This document shows positions 30,010-39,206 of a stretch of DNA of 64,000 nt, in pieces. The notes below the pieces were generated by a model. It made no database searches, was not told where the DNA came from, and saw only the letters and a program-made list of their open reading frames with translations. Within the stretch, counting starts at the first letter, position 1. Every line of letters begins with the position of its first letter. Origin of the DNA: Dokdonella sp. (lineage in GTDB: Bacteria; Pseudomonadota; Gammaproteobacteria; Xanthomonadales; Rhodanobacteraceae); assembly GCF_017744955.1 (NCBI RefSeq), contig NZ_JAGIAG010000004.1, positions 248,001-312,000 of the forward strand. Reading direction: 5' to 3'. The translations under genes and the position numbers were made by a program.

Positions 30010-30242
30010 TACGGTATTCACGGACTGTCCTCGATCGCCGTGGCGGCCTTCGCCGCGATACGGCATGCTTTTGATCTGCTCACGCCCGCGCGAGCGGGCA
30101 TCCATTGTGATTTCGGATGACAACCTGCATCCTGCACGCCGCCCACGGGCCATCCGCTGCGCGGTTGTCCGCCGAGGCATCCCGCCCTCGCCGTCCCGCT
30201 TCCGCGGTCCCGACGTCAACCAGGCGCTCCATCTGTCCACGA

Positions 30243-30794
30243 ATGCACGACACCGACGATTTCGACGACGAGTTCACCGGCCCGAGCCGCAGCCAGCTGC
30301 GCCGCGACGCGCTCGACATCTTCAAGCTCGCCGAGGCGCTGGCCTCCTTGAGCGACGCGCAGCTCGCGCGGGTGCCGCTCGACGAAGACCTGCTCGCCGA
30401 GGTGCAGCGCACGCGTGCGATCACGTCGCACATCGCGCGCAAGCGGCAGACGCAGTTCCTCGCCAAGCAGCTGCGCAAGCAGGACGACGAGGCGATCGAG
30501 CCGATCCGCAAAGCGCTGGCGCACGATCGCACCGCCGCGCATCGCGAAGCGGCCGCGCTGCACCGCGTCGAGGTCTGGCGCGAGCGCCTGCTCGAGCAAG
30601 GCGACGAAGCGCTGGCCGAATTCATCGCCGCGCACCCGGCCGCCGACCGCCAGCAACTGCGCCAGCTGGTGCGCAACGCGCTGGCCGAGCGCAAGGCGAA
30701 CAAGCCGCCGCACGCGTACCGCGAGCTGTTCCGCGCCCTGCGCGACGCGACGGCCGCAGCCGTCGACGAGATCGACGACGCGGCCGAAGAATGA
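30243..30794 (+). CDS. yjgA: Ribosome-associated protein YjgA (DarP)
   Basis: A 183-residue, highly charged helical protein of the DUF615 family that binds 50S assembly intermediates. Features are the acidic N-terminus (DTDDFDDEFTGPSRSQLRRDAL), basic helices in the middle (KRQTQFLAKQLRKQ), the family segment VEVWRERLLEQGDEALAEF and RNALAERKANKPPHAYRELFR. Start at 30243 (MHDTDD) is where the family begins. It is divergent from pmbA (233 bases between). Confidence 0.93.
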   Translation: MHDTDDFDDEFTGPSRSQLRRDALDIFKLAEALASLSDAQLARVPLDEDLLAEVQRTRAITSHIARKRQTQFLAKQLRKQDDEAIEPIRKALAHDRTAAHREAAALHRVEVWRERLLEQGDEALAEFIAAHPAADRQQLRQLVRNALAERKANKPPHAYRELFRALRDATAAAVDEIDDAAEE

Positions 30795-30806
30795 CGCCTG
30801 GCGCGC

Positions 30807-32024
30807 TCAGCGTGCCGCGACATACGGATTCCTGCCCAGTGCCGCCAGCGCGGCCCACGCCGTCGCGCCGAGATGCGGCAGGCGGAAGTAGTACGCGCCG
30901 GCCGCGAGCCCCGTCGTGATGCGCGCTTCGCGCGTCGCGTAGACGTAGCCGTCGGCACTGAATTCACGCGCGATGCATCCCAGGCGCCGCTCCGCCGCCG
31001 CGCGATCGCCGCGCACGCGGTAGGCCAGCGCCGCCTGCGCGGTGCCTTCGAGCCAGACGCCGTCGCGGTCGGCGTCGAAGTCGAAACCGCAATCGACGCT
31101 ATGCGCGCGTTCGGCGTAGGCGAGCGCGCGTTTCCATTTCGATTCGGCCTGCGGCACCAGCTGCGACCAGAGCTGCACGTCGAGCGCGGAGGTCTGCAGG
31201 TTCGGCTGCGCGCCGTCGACGCCGGTGCCGATCGTGAAGCGGTCCTCGCGCTCGTCCCATTGCGTGGCGAGGAATGCGCGCGCCGAGGCCGCGTACGTCG
31301 CCCATTCGCCGCCGCGGTCGACCGCGGCGAGCCCGTCGAACAGCGCGACGAGATCGAGCGCGTGCTCGGTCGACTTCCAGTCGAGCGGCACCGGCGCCTC
31401 GTCGAAGCCGTCCACGCCGCCGCGGAATCCGCCGGCGCCGCGCGTATCGGCGGTGTGAACGACGATCCAGCGGCCGAGGCCGCGCGCCGCGTCGAGCCAT
31501 TTCGCCTCGTGCGTCGCGCGGTGCAACGCGAGCAAGGCCAGCGCGGCCCAGGCGACGTTGCCGGTCGCGGTGCCGGCCTGGTAGCCGTCCTCGACCCAGC
31601 GCTGCTGCGACGCGTCCCACCAGCCGTTGCGCAGCACCTTACCGTCGACGGGACCGGCGCGATACGCGTTGCGCAGCCGCGTATCCGTCGTCGCGGCGAG
31701 GCGCAGTGCCTCGCCGACGCGCAATGCCTCGGGCAGCGCGCCGCAACCGTCCAGCGCGATCACCGCCAGCGCCTCGTCGTAGACGAAGGCCGCGGTGCGC
31801 AGCGCCGGTTCCTGTGGCTCGGCCCCGCCCTGCCCGCCGTCGTAGCTGCGCAGGAACAGCGGGCCCTTGCCGGGCGCCGCATCGACGCGGCTCTTCAGCG
31901 CCGCACAGCTTTTCGCCGCAACCGTCGTCACGGCCGCCTCACGCGCCTGCGCGAACGCCGCGACGGAGCACAACGCGAAGACCACCAGCCAGCATCCGCC
32001 GCGCAAACGGCGCGCCAGCGTCAT
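30807..32024 (-). CDS. Secreted protein with (alpha/alpha) toroid glycosidase-like region
   Basis: A 405-residue protein with a signal peptide (hydrophobic stretch [15 protein letters not shown]). The mature part has repeated helix-turn-helix segments such as [49 protein letters not shown] and [11 protein letters not shown]. These resemble the alpha/alpha six-hairpin barrels of glycoside hydrolase-type enzymes. Trp/Asp-rich loops could be the active site, but no signature identifies a family. Its ATG overlaps the tldD stop (ATGA), so it is co-translated with tldD, an unexplained pairing. Confidence 0.6.
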   Translation of the reverse strand: MTLARRLRGGCWLVVFALCSVAAFAQAREAAVTTVAAKSCAALKSRVDAAPGKGPLFLRSYDGGQGGAEPQEPALRTAAFVYDEALAVIALDGCGALPEALRVGEALRLAATTDTRLRNAYRAGPVDGKVLRNGWWDASQQRWVEDGYQAGTATGNVAWAALALLALHRATHEAKWLDAARGLGRWIVVHTADTRGAGGFRGGVDGFDEAPVPLDWKSTEHALDLVALFDGLAAVDRGGEWATYAASARAFLATQWDEREDRFTIGTGVDGAQPNLQTSALDVQLWSQLVPQAESKWKRALAYAERAHSVDCGFDFDADRDGVWLEGTAQAALAYRVRGDRAAAERRLGCIAREFSADGYVYATREARITTGLAAGAYYFRLPHLGATAWAALAALGRNPYVAAR

Positions 32025-33460
32025 GCCGCGGTGCCGCCGACGGTCATGCTGTCGATCTTCAGCGTCGGCTGCCCCACGCCGACCGGCACGCTCTGGCCGT
32101 CCTTGCCGCACACGCCGACGCCCTCGTCGAGCTGCAGGTCGTTGCCGATCATCGAGATGCGCTTGAGCACGTCGGAGCCGGAACCGACCAGCGTCGCGCC
32201 CTTGACCGGGCGCGTGATCCTGCCGTTCTCGATCAGGTAGGCCTCGCTGGCCGAGAAGGTGAACTTGCCATTGGTGATGTCGACCTGACCGCCGCCGAAG
32301 TTGACCGCGTAGAGGCCGCGCGAGACCGACTCGATGATCTCGCCCGGATCGCGCGAACCCGGCCGCATGTAGGTGTTGGTCATGCGCGGCATCGGCAGGT
32401 GCGCGAACGATTCGCGGCGGCCGTTGCCGGTCGAGCGCATGCCCATCAGGCGCGCGTTGAGCTTGTCCTGCATGTAGCCCTTCATCACGCCGTTCTCGAC
32501 CAGCACGGTGCATTGCGACGGCGTGCCCTCGTCGTCGATGCTGAGCGAACCGCGGCGGCCGGCCAGGGTGCCGTCGTCGACGACCGTGACGCCGTCGGCG
32601 GCGACCTTCTCGCCGAGCATGCCGGCGAAGGCCGAGGTTTCCTTGCGGTTGAAGTCGCCTTCGAAGCCGTGGCCGATCGCCTCGTGCAGCAGCACGCCGG
32701 GCCAGCCGGGGCCGAGCACGACGGTCATGTTGCCGGCCGGCGCCGGCACCGATTCGAGGTTGACCAGCGCCACGCGCACCGCCTCGCGCGCGAACGCGTG
32801 CGCGCGGCCGTCGGCGAGCAGTTCGTCGAAGCCGTAGCGTCCGCCGCCGCCGTGGCTGCCCGATTCGCGGCGGCCGTTCTGTTCGGCGACGACCTGCACG
32901 TTCATGCGCACCAGCGGCCGCACGTCGGCGGCGAGCGTGCCGTCGGACTGCGCGATCAGCACGGTGTCGAGCGCCGCGGCGAGGCTGACGATGACCTGCT
33001 TCACGCGCGGATCCTGCGCGCGGCAGTACGCGTCGACCTCGCGCAACACGGCGATCTTCGCCTCGTTCGACAAGCTGTCGATCGGATCGATCGCCGGATA
33101 CAGCGCACGACCGCTGGCGATCGCCAGCGGCTTGCCGACGCCGTTGCTGCCGGCGCGCGCGATCGCACGCGCGGAACCGGCCGCTTCGAGCAGGGCCGGC
33201 AGCACGATCTCGTCCGAATAGGCGAAGCCGGCTTTCTCGCCGGACAGCGCGCGCACGCCGACGCCCTGCTCGATCGAGTGGTTGCCGTCCTTGACGATGC
33301 CGTCCTCGAGCAGCCACGACTCGCTGCGCGAGTGCTGGAAATACAGGTCGGCGGCGTCGATCGACGGCCCCATCAGGCGCGCGAAGAGGCCGTCGAGATC
33401 GCCGGTGGCGAGACCGCCGGGGCGCAGCAGGCGTTGTTCGGCTTGGGTGATCAGATCCAT
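32021..33460 (-). CDS. tldD: Metalloprotease TldD
   Basis: A 479-residue zinc protease subunit. The zinc-binding HExxxH is in [17 protein letters not shown]. Other family features are SYDGL-like [27 protein letters not shown] and [30 protein letters not shown] near the C-terminus. It acts with PmbA/TldE, encoded about 2 kb away. The gene starts at 33460, 146 bases below yhdP, with a repeat cluster in the gap. Confidence 0.96.
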   Translation of the reverse strand: MDLITQAEQRLLRPGGLATGDLDGLFARLMGPSIDAADLYFQHSRSESWLLEDGIVKDGNHSIEQGVGVRALSGEKAGFAYSDEIVLPALLEAAGSARAIARAGSNGVGKPLAIASGRALYPAIDPIDSLSNEAKIAVLREVDAYCRAQDPRVKQVIVSLAAALDTVLIAQSDGTLAADVRPLVRMNVQVVAEQNGRRESGSHGGGGRYGFDELLADGRAHAFAREAVRVALVNLESVPAPAGNMTVVLGPGWPGVLLHEAIGHGFEGDFNRKETSAFAGMLGEKVAADGVTVVDDGTLAGRRGSLSIDDEGTPSQCTVLVENGVMKGYMQDKLNARLMGMRSTGNGRRESFAHLPMPRMTNTYMRPGSRDPGEIIESVSRGLYAVNFGGGQVDITNGKFTFSASEAYLIENGRITRPVKGATLVGSGSDVLKRISMIGNDLQLDEGVGVCGKDGQSVPVGVGQPTLKIDSMTVGGTAA

Positions 33461-33466
33461 GGGGGC

Positions 33467-33566
33467 TGTGATTGGTGATTCGTGATTGGTGATTCGTAAG
33501 AGCGACGCCGGCGACGGGAGGGGGCGGCTTCGCTTTTACGAATCACCAATCACCAATCGCCAATGA
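33467..33566. repeat. Short direct and inverted repeats between yhdP and tldD
   Basis: gattggtgattcgt occurs twice head-to-tail near 33469-33498. Its inverse (acgaatcaccaatcaccaat) follows at about 33538-33558, so the two can pair as a long hairpin around a GC-rich loop. Units are about 14 bases, spaced irregularly, not CRISPR-like. Confidence 0.7.
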
Positions 33567-33606
33567 CCGCCTCAATGGGGCCGCGCATGCTGCAGCGCAA
33601 TCCGCC

Positions 33607-36600
33607 TCAACGCAAGTCCTTGGACTTCGGCGGGTTTTTCTTGCCCGAATCGCCGCTCTTGGCGTCGCGCGACTCGCGTGCGACGGCGACGATGCGCGGC
33701 TTCTCCCAGCTGCCGAGCACGTGGTAGCGCATCGAGATGACCTTGCCGAGCGGCTTGTGCAGGATGCCCTGCATGACCAGGCCGGCGGCCGCGCCGACCG
33801 GGCCGCCGGCGATCGCGCCGACGATCGGCAGCGTCACGCCGGCGTGCGGGCTGACCGTCATCTGCTGGTCGTAGTCCTTCGCGCGCAGGCCGGTGCGGCC
33901 GGTGACGACGATGTCGGCGGCCGGACTATTGATGATCAGGCCGTCGGTGTAGGCATTGCCGTCGGCGAGCCGGAACTTGCCCTTGATCGAGTTGAAGCTG
34001 AGGCCGGACTTGAAGAAGTCGCTGAAGTCCAGGCTCAGGCGGCGCGGAATCTCGGTCAGCGAGAGCAGGCCGAAGATGCGCCCGGCGCCGGGTTCCACCT
34101 CGGGGAAGCGGCCTTCCGACACGTCGATGTCGAGCGTGCCGTCGAGCCGCGGCAGCGCGAACGCGGACGGCGGGCCGACCCAGGACGCATCGATCGTCGC
34201 GCGCGCGGCGCCGCCGTCGATCAGGCCGGAGAAGCCGAGCGCGGTCATCATCTGGCCGAGGTTCTTGGCGGTCAGCTCGATGGCGAGCTTGGAGCGGTTG
34301 TTCTTCGCCACGCCGGTCCATTCGCCGCTGGCCTTCATCTCCATGTTCGGCGAACGCGCCTGCAGCTTCTCGATCTGCATGCCGTTGGCGATCGGATGGC
34401 TCTCGAATTCGGCGGCGCCGAAACTCGCCTTGCCGAGGCGGAAATCGTCGACCACCAGATGCAGCGGCGGCAGCGAGGACGGCGCGGTGTCGGCGAGCGT
34501 GCCCTTGTCGTCGTCGCCGCTGGATTCCGGCGCCTCCGGCCAGTACACGCGCTGGAACCTGGCGCTGACTCCCTGGCGCGCGAGATCGGTGTTCGGAATC
34601 GTCAGCGTGCCGGCCGCCGCCGCGCCGTCGAGGCGGATGGTCGAGGCGGCGGCGCTGCTGTCGACGACCAGGCGCATCTCGCCGAAGCCGCGGCCGCCGA
34701 CCAGGAAGTCGTCGATGCGCAGGTCGATGCCTTGCAGCAGGCCGCCGATGCCGCCGCCGGCGTCGCCGCCGCCGAGGCGGGTCAGGTCGATCCAGCCGCC
34801 GGCGTCGAAGTTCGGTGCGCGGCCGCCGATCGACACGCCCTGCGCCGGCGGCGCCGACGGCGTCGCTTTGCCGAACTCGATGCGCGCCGCGAACGGACGC
34901 TTGGCGTCCAGCGGATGCACCCGGGCGGTGACCAGATCGGCAAGCGTCGCCTCGACGATCTGCCCCGCATACGGCAGGTCGAGCGCAAGCGTGAACGGCA
35001 GCGCCGCATCCGCGCTCTTCGCCAGCGGCGCCGGCAGCTCGATCGCGGTGCCGCGCAGGTCGCTCTGCAAGGTCAGGCGCTTGCGGCCGCCGGCGGCGGC
35101 GGTGTCGATGTCGACACCGGCGTTCCAGGTCGATTCGCCGGGAAACTTGACCAGCGCCGGCAGGATCGTCGGCACGTCGGCGAACACCGTCGTGGCCGGG
35201 TAGCGACCGGTCAGGCGCGCTTCGAAGGCGTGGCGGGAGTCCGCGGCCGCGCCGCCGATCGCCAGCCCGAGCTTGGCCGGACGGCCGCGGAATTTCGCGT
35301 CCAGCCCGTCGACCTTCATGCCCTTCTGGTTGAAGCGCAGCTGGCCGGCGACCTCGTCGAAGTGCAAGTTGTAGGCGCGCTGGTCGACTTTCGCGCCGGC
35401 GAGATCGACCGTGCCGTCGAGCGCCAGCGTCTCGACCTGCTTGATCGGCAGGTTCAGCTTCAGCGCGACCGTGCCCTTGCCGGCGATCTCCAGATCCTTC
35501 AGCGCATCCTCGTTGCGCTTGCCGATCGGCGTGGCGCGCAGGAAGCCGAGCAGGCTCGCGCCGCTGCCCTCGCCTTTCAGCGCGAGGTCGAGGATCGACT
35601 GGTTGAAGTCGGCGATCGTCGCGCTGGCCTCGCCGATCTCGTTGCCCATCGATTCCGCCGCGGCGACTTCGACCTGCATGCCGCTGTTCTCGAACGCCGC
35701 GAACGCGTGCACCTTTTCCGCGCGCGGCCAGTTCGCGTCATAGATCAGATCGAGATCGGCGACCTCGGCGCGCGCGATCATGCGGCCGGAATACTCGCGG
35801 AACGGCCAGTCGGCCAGATCGCCGCGCAACGCCGCGCGCGCGCCGACGAGGCGGCCGCCGACGAGACCGCGGTCGAGCCAGGCGATCGCCTTCGGCGACA
35901 TGTTGGTGGTCGGCCAGAACAGCTTGGCGGCGACCACCTCGCCGTGCGTGACGACCGTGTACAGATCGAGGAACGGGCGCCGGCCGGCTTGCAGCACGAC
36001 GTCGCCGCGCAGCTCGCCGCCGTAGCCTTCGCCCTCGAAGACGAGCCGGTCGGTCCCGACGTGCCAGCCGTCCTCGTCCGGGCGCACGATCACGTCGCCG
36101 CCGAATTGCGAGAACAGGAACGGCTTGCGGAACACGCGCGGATAGTCGATGCGCAGCGCCTGCGGCGGCAGCTCGAGCAGGATCGCCTGCGCGTCGCCGT
36201 GCAGGTCGAGGTCGAGCGATGCGGCGCCCGGAACGCGGTCCGCGTCGGCGAGATCCAGTCCGCGCAGCTGCGCGTCCGCCTCGAAGTCGGCCGCGCCGCT
36301 CCAGCGCAGTCCCGCGTTCGCGACCAGACCGCGCGGATGCGCCAGATACAGCCAGCGGCGCAAGCCCTCCGGCGCCGAGGCGAACAGCATCGCCAGGCTG
36401 CCGATCGGCTCCAGCGGCAGCGCGGTGGCGCCGGCGCGATAGCTCGGATGGTCCGCGTCGCCGCGCCGTTCGATGCTGATCCGCGCCGGCGTCATCTGCT
36501 TGTCGGCGTCGGCGAGGAAATCGGCGAGGTCGAGATTCCAGCCGCCGTCTTCGCGCCGCCAGCGCGCGACGAAGGCGAGCCGCTCGAACGCGGCGCGCGG

Positions 36601-37512
36601 GGCGACCTCGGCCTTCTCGTCGAACGGCGTCTTGCCGTCGGACGCAGGTTTTCCTTCCAATGCAATCGGCACGACGCCGCCGAACTGCGCCTCGCGCAGA
36701 TCGACCTTGGCGCGCACGTCGCCGAGGCGCGCCGCGTCCACGTGCGCCCACACCTGCACGTCGCCGCGGCCGCCGGTGACCAGCACGCCGCCGGGCGTCT
36801 GCCGCGCGCCGGCGCGCGCCAGATCGAGATCGCGGCCGCCGAGGTAGATCTCGCCGGAGCGCCGGTTGACGTCGAGGTCGGCGACCAGTTCCAGCGGCGG
36901 CGAGTCGCTGCCGAGCAGGCGCACGCGCCCGACCACGCGCGTGATCGCGCCGCGATTGAGCAGGCGCAGCACCGGCACGCCGAGCTGCAGGTCGAGGTCG
37001 TGTTCCGCATCGACCACCGAAAACTTCGAATCGCGGATCTCGATCGCGCCGAGCGCGCCCATCGAGAACGCCTCGTCGCCACCCTGCGACGCGAGATCCA
37101 GGCCGTGCAGGTGCCACGCACCGTCGACGCGCGCCAGTTGCAGGTCGAGTCCGCCGATGCGGAATTCGCTGACCGCGTGATTGCGGCGGAACCACGCCCA
37201 CGGATCGAAGGCCAGCTCCGCGTTCGGAACCGTGAACGGCGCACCCTGGGGATCGGCCGCGGCGATGCGCACGTTCTCCAGCGTCAGCACCGGGCCGCCG
37301 CCGATCCACTGTCCGCGCACCTGGCCGATCGCCACGCTGCGCCCGAGCCGCTGCGACAGCCACTGCTCGACCTGCTGCGGATGCCGTTCGACCCACGGCA
37401 GCGCGAGCTGCACCAGGCCGGCGAACAGGCCGAGCACGATCACCAGCGCACTCACCGTGGCCAGCGCGGCGAAGCGCAGGCGGTGCAGGCGCGCCCGAAG
37501 AGCCGTCGTCAC
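33607..37512 (-). CDS. yhdP: YhdP, large AsmA-like phospholipid-transport protein
   Basis: A 1301-residue envelope protein. One N-terminal membrane helix (LRFAALATVSALVIVLGLFAGLVQLAL, about 12-38) anchors it in the inner membrane, and the rest is predicted periplasmic beta-groove sequence of the AsmA/TamB/YhdP family. YhdP spans the periplasm and helps move phospholipids to the outer membrane. The C-terminal part shows family segments (FSRLLGLLSL-like RIFGLLSLTEIPRRLSLDF and LVMQGILHKPLGKVISMRYHVLGSWEKP). It starts with GTG 15 bases after the rng stop, so both genes probably share a transcript. The length agrees with the family. Confidence 0.95.
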   Translation of the reverse strand: MTTALRARLHRLRFAALATVSALVIVLGLFAGLVQLALPWVERHPQQVEQWLSQRLGRSVAIGQVRGQWIGGGPVLTLENVRIAAADPQGAPFTVPNAELAFDPWAWFRRNHAVSEFRIGGLDLQLARVDGAWHLHGLDLASQGGDEAFSMGALGAIEIRDSKFSVVDAEHDLDLQLGVPVLRLLNRGAITRVVGRVRLLGSDSPPLELVADLDVNRRSGEIYLGGRDLDLARAGARQTPGGVLVTGGRGDVQVWAHVDAARLGDVRAKVDLREAQFGGVVPIALEGKPASDGKTPFDEKAEVAPRAAFERLAFVARWRREDGGWNLDLADFLADADKQMTPARISIERRGDADHPSYRAGATALPLEPIGSLAMLFASAPEGLRRWLYLAHPRGLVANAGLRWSGAADFEADAQLRGLDLADADRVPGAASLDLDLHGDAQAILLELPPQALRIDYPRVFRKPFLFSQFGGDVIVRPDEDGWHVGTDRLVFEGEGYGGELRGDVVLQAGRRPFLDLYTVVTHGEVVAAKLFWPTTNMSPKAIAWLDRGLVGGRLVGARAALRGDLADWPFREYSGRMIARAEVADLDLIYDANWPRAEKVHAFAAFENSGMQVEVAAAESMGNEIGEASATIADFNQSILDLALKGEGSGASLLGFLRATPIGKRNEDALKDLEIAGKGTVALKLNLPIKQVETLALDGTVDLAGAKVDQRAYNLHFDEVAGQLRFNQKGMKVDGLDAKFRGRPAKLGLAIGGAAADSRHAFEARLTGRYPATTVFADVPTILPALVKFPGESTWNAGVDIDTAAAGGRKRLTLQSDLRGTAIELPAPLAKSADAALPFTLALDLPYAGQIVEATLADLVTARVHPLDAKRPFAARIEFGKATPSAPPAQGVSIGGRAPNFDAGGWIDLTRLGGGDAGGGIGGLLQGIDLRIDDFLVGGRGFGEMRLVVDSSAAASTIRLDGAAAAGTLTIPNTDLARQGVSARFQRVYWPEAPESSGDDDKGTLADTAPSSLPPLHLVVDDFRLGKASFGAAEFESHPIANGMQIEKLQARSPNMEMKASGEWTGVAKNNRSKLAIELTAKNLGQMMTALGFSGLIDGGAARATIDASWVGPPSAFALPRLDGTLDIDVSEGRFPEVEPGAGRIFGLLSLTEIPRRLSLDFSDFFKSGLSFNSIKGKFRLADGNAYTDGLIINSPAADIVVTGRTGLRAKDYDQQMTVSPHAGVTLPIVGAIAGGPVGAAAGLVMQGILHKPLGKVISMRYHVLGSWEKPRIVAVARESRDAKSGDSGKKNPPKSKDLR

Positions 37513-37527
37513 GCGGCGTCCCCGGCG

Positions 37528-39006
37528 TTACAGCACGACCACATCGTATTGTTCCTGCGAGTAATGCTCTTCGGGCTGGAAGCGGATCGTCTTGCCGATG
37601 AACTCCTCCAGCTCGGCGACGGCGGCGGAGTCCTCTTCGAGAATGCGGTTGACGACCTTCGGCGCCGCCAGCACGAGCAGCTGCTTGGCCTCGAACTGGC
37701 GCACCGCGCGGGTGATCTCGCGGAAGATCTCGTAGGTCACGGTCTCGGCGGTCTTCAGCGTGCCGCGGCCGCTGCAGGCCGGGCACGGCTCGCACAGCTG
37801 GTGTTCGAGGCTCTCGGTGGTGCGCTTGCGCGTCATCTCGACCAGGCCGAGCGAGGACATCTCGTACACCGTCGACTTGGCGTGGTCGCGCGCCATCGAC
37901 TTCTGCAGCTGGCGCAGCACCTGGCGCTGGTGCTCGGCGTCGGACATGTCGATGAAGTCGATGATGATGATGCCGCCGAGATTGCGCAGGCGCAGCTGGC
38001 GCGCCACCGCCTGCGCGGCTTCCAGGTTGGTGCGGAACACGGTTTCCTCGAGATTGCGCGAGCCGAGGAAGGCGCCGGTGTTGACGTCGATCGTGGTCAT
38101 CGCCTCGGTCTGGTCGACGATCAGATAACCGCCGGATTTCAGCGGCACTTCCTTGCGCAGCGCCTTCTGGATCTCGTCCTCGACGCCGTTGAGGTCGAAG
38201 ATCGGCCGCTCGCCCGGGTAATGTTCCACCCGTTCGGCCAACTCCGGCATGAACTGCTGCGCGAAACGCGAGGCACGCTCGAAGGTCTCGCGCGAGTCCA
38301 CGCGCACCTTCTCCACCGACGGCCGCATCAGGTCGCGCAGCGCGCGCAGCGGCAGGTTGAGATCCTCGTAGATGCAGCGGCCGACCTTGGCCGTCTCGAT
38401 GTCGGCCTGCACCGCCTTCCACAGGCGGCCGAGGTAGTCGATGTCCTCCGCCAGCGCCTCGCGCGATTCGCCTTCGGCGTTGGTACGCACGATGTAGCCG
38501 AAGCGCGTCTCGCCGAGCAGCTCGGCCAGCGTCTCCTTCAGGCGCGCGCGCTCGGCCTCGTCCTCGATGCGCACCGACACGCCGAGCACCTTGCTGTAGG
38601 GCAGCAGCACCAGGTGCCGCGAGGGGATCGACAGGTGCGTGGTCAGGCGCGCGCCCTTGCTGCCGATCGGGTCCTTGACCACCTGCACGACGATTTCCTG
38701 GCCGTCGCGCACCAGCTCGCCGATCGGCGGCGGCGGCGCCGGCGCGCTCTCGCCGTTGTCGCCGATCAGCGGCGAGGTCAGCCGCACGATGTCCGAGGCG
38801 TGCAGGAACGCCGCGCGCTCCAGGCCAATCTCGACGAAGGCCGCCTGCATGCCCGGCATCACCCGGCTGACCTTGCCCTTGTAGATGTTGCCGACGTAGC
38901 CGCGCCGGCTCGCCCGCTCGACGTGCACCTCCTGCAGCATGCCGTTCTCGACCAGCGCGACACGCGTCTCCCGCGGGGTGACGTTGATCAGGATTTCTTC
39001 GGACAT
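37528..39006 (-). CDS. rng: Ribonuclease G
   Basis: A 492-residue endoribonuclease for 16S rRNA 5' maturation and mRNA turnover. The N-terminal S1 domain (YVGNIYKGKVSRVMPGMQAAFVEIGLERAAFLH) is followed by the RNase E/G catalytic core, with the metal-binding Asp in GGIIIIDFIDM and the Zn-link CEPCPACSGRG near 400. It is shorter than RNase E and lacks the degradosome scaffold, so RNase G is the right call. It has a recognisable promoter (39037-39066) and heads the rng-yhdP transcript. Confidence 0.97.
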   Translation of the reverse strand: MSEEILINVTPRETRVALVENGMLQEVHVERASRRGYVGNIYKGKVSRVMPGMQAAFVEIGLERAAFLHASDIVRLTSPLIGDNGESAPAPPPPIGELVRDGQEIVVQVVKDPIGSKGARLTTHLSIPSRHLVLLPYSKVLGVSVRIEDEAERARLKETLAELLGETRFGYIVRTNAEGESREALAEDIDYLGRLWKAVQADIETAKVGRCIYEDLNLPLRALRDLMRPSVEKVRVDSRETFERASRFAQQFMPELAERVEHYPGERPIFDLNGVEDEIQKALRKEVPLKSGGYLIVDQTEAMTTIDVNTGAFLGSRNLEETVFRTNLEAAQAVARQLRLRNLGGIIIIDFIDMSDAEHQRQVLRQLQKSMARDHAKSTVYEMSSLGLVEMTRKRTTESLEHQLCEPCPACSGRGTLKTAETVTYEIFREITRAVRQFEAKQLLVLAAPKVVNRILEEDSAAVAELEEFIGKTIRFQPEEHYSQEQYDVVVL

Positions 39007-39036
39007 GAAAGCACTTGGCGGGGGAAGCTGATGAGA

Positions 39037-39066
39037 CTTATAGCTTTCCGGGCGCGTTCTTGTCGA
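39037..39066 (-). promoter_or_regulatory. Sigma-70 type promoter of rng
   Basis: On the minus strand, -35 TCGACA (39066-39061, five of six to TTGACA), an 18-base spacer, then -10 TATAAG (39042-39037, five of six). It lies about 30 bases before the rng ATG. This is the best-matching standard promoter seen in the window. Confidence 0.65.
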
Positions 39067-39172
39067 ATGAAACGCCGCCGTTGCAAGAATTCTTTGCCCC
39101 GGACGGGCAAACGCCGCAACGTCGCCCGCGCGCCCGCCCCGCGCGCGGTCCGACCCGGCACCCGTGATCGCT

Positions 39173-39178
39173 TAGAAT
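39173..39178 (+). promoter_or_regulatory. Candidate -10 box of the CadC-like gene
   Basis: TAGAAT in cttagaatccgggg, 29 bases before the TTG start at 39207. No clear -35 box. The context matches the other TAGAAT boxes. Confidence 0.35.
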
Positions 39179-39206
39179 CCGGGGCCCGCACCACCCCGGA
39201 ACGAGT

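Noticed and set aside
33467..33566. Possible CRISPR-like array of short repeats
   Set aside because: Units are about 14 bases, partly inverted and without spacers of uniform length; no cas genes are in the window.
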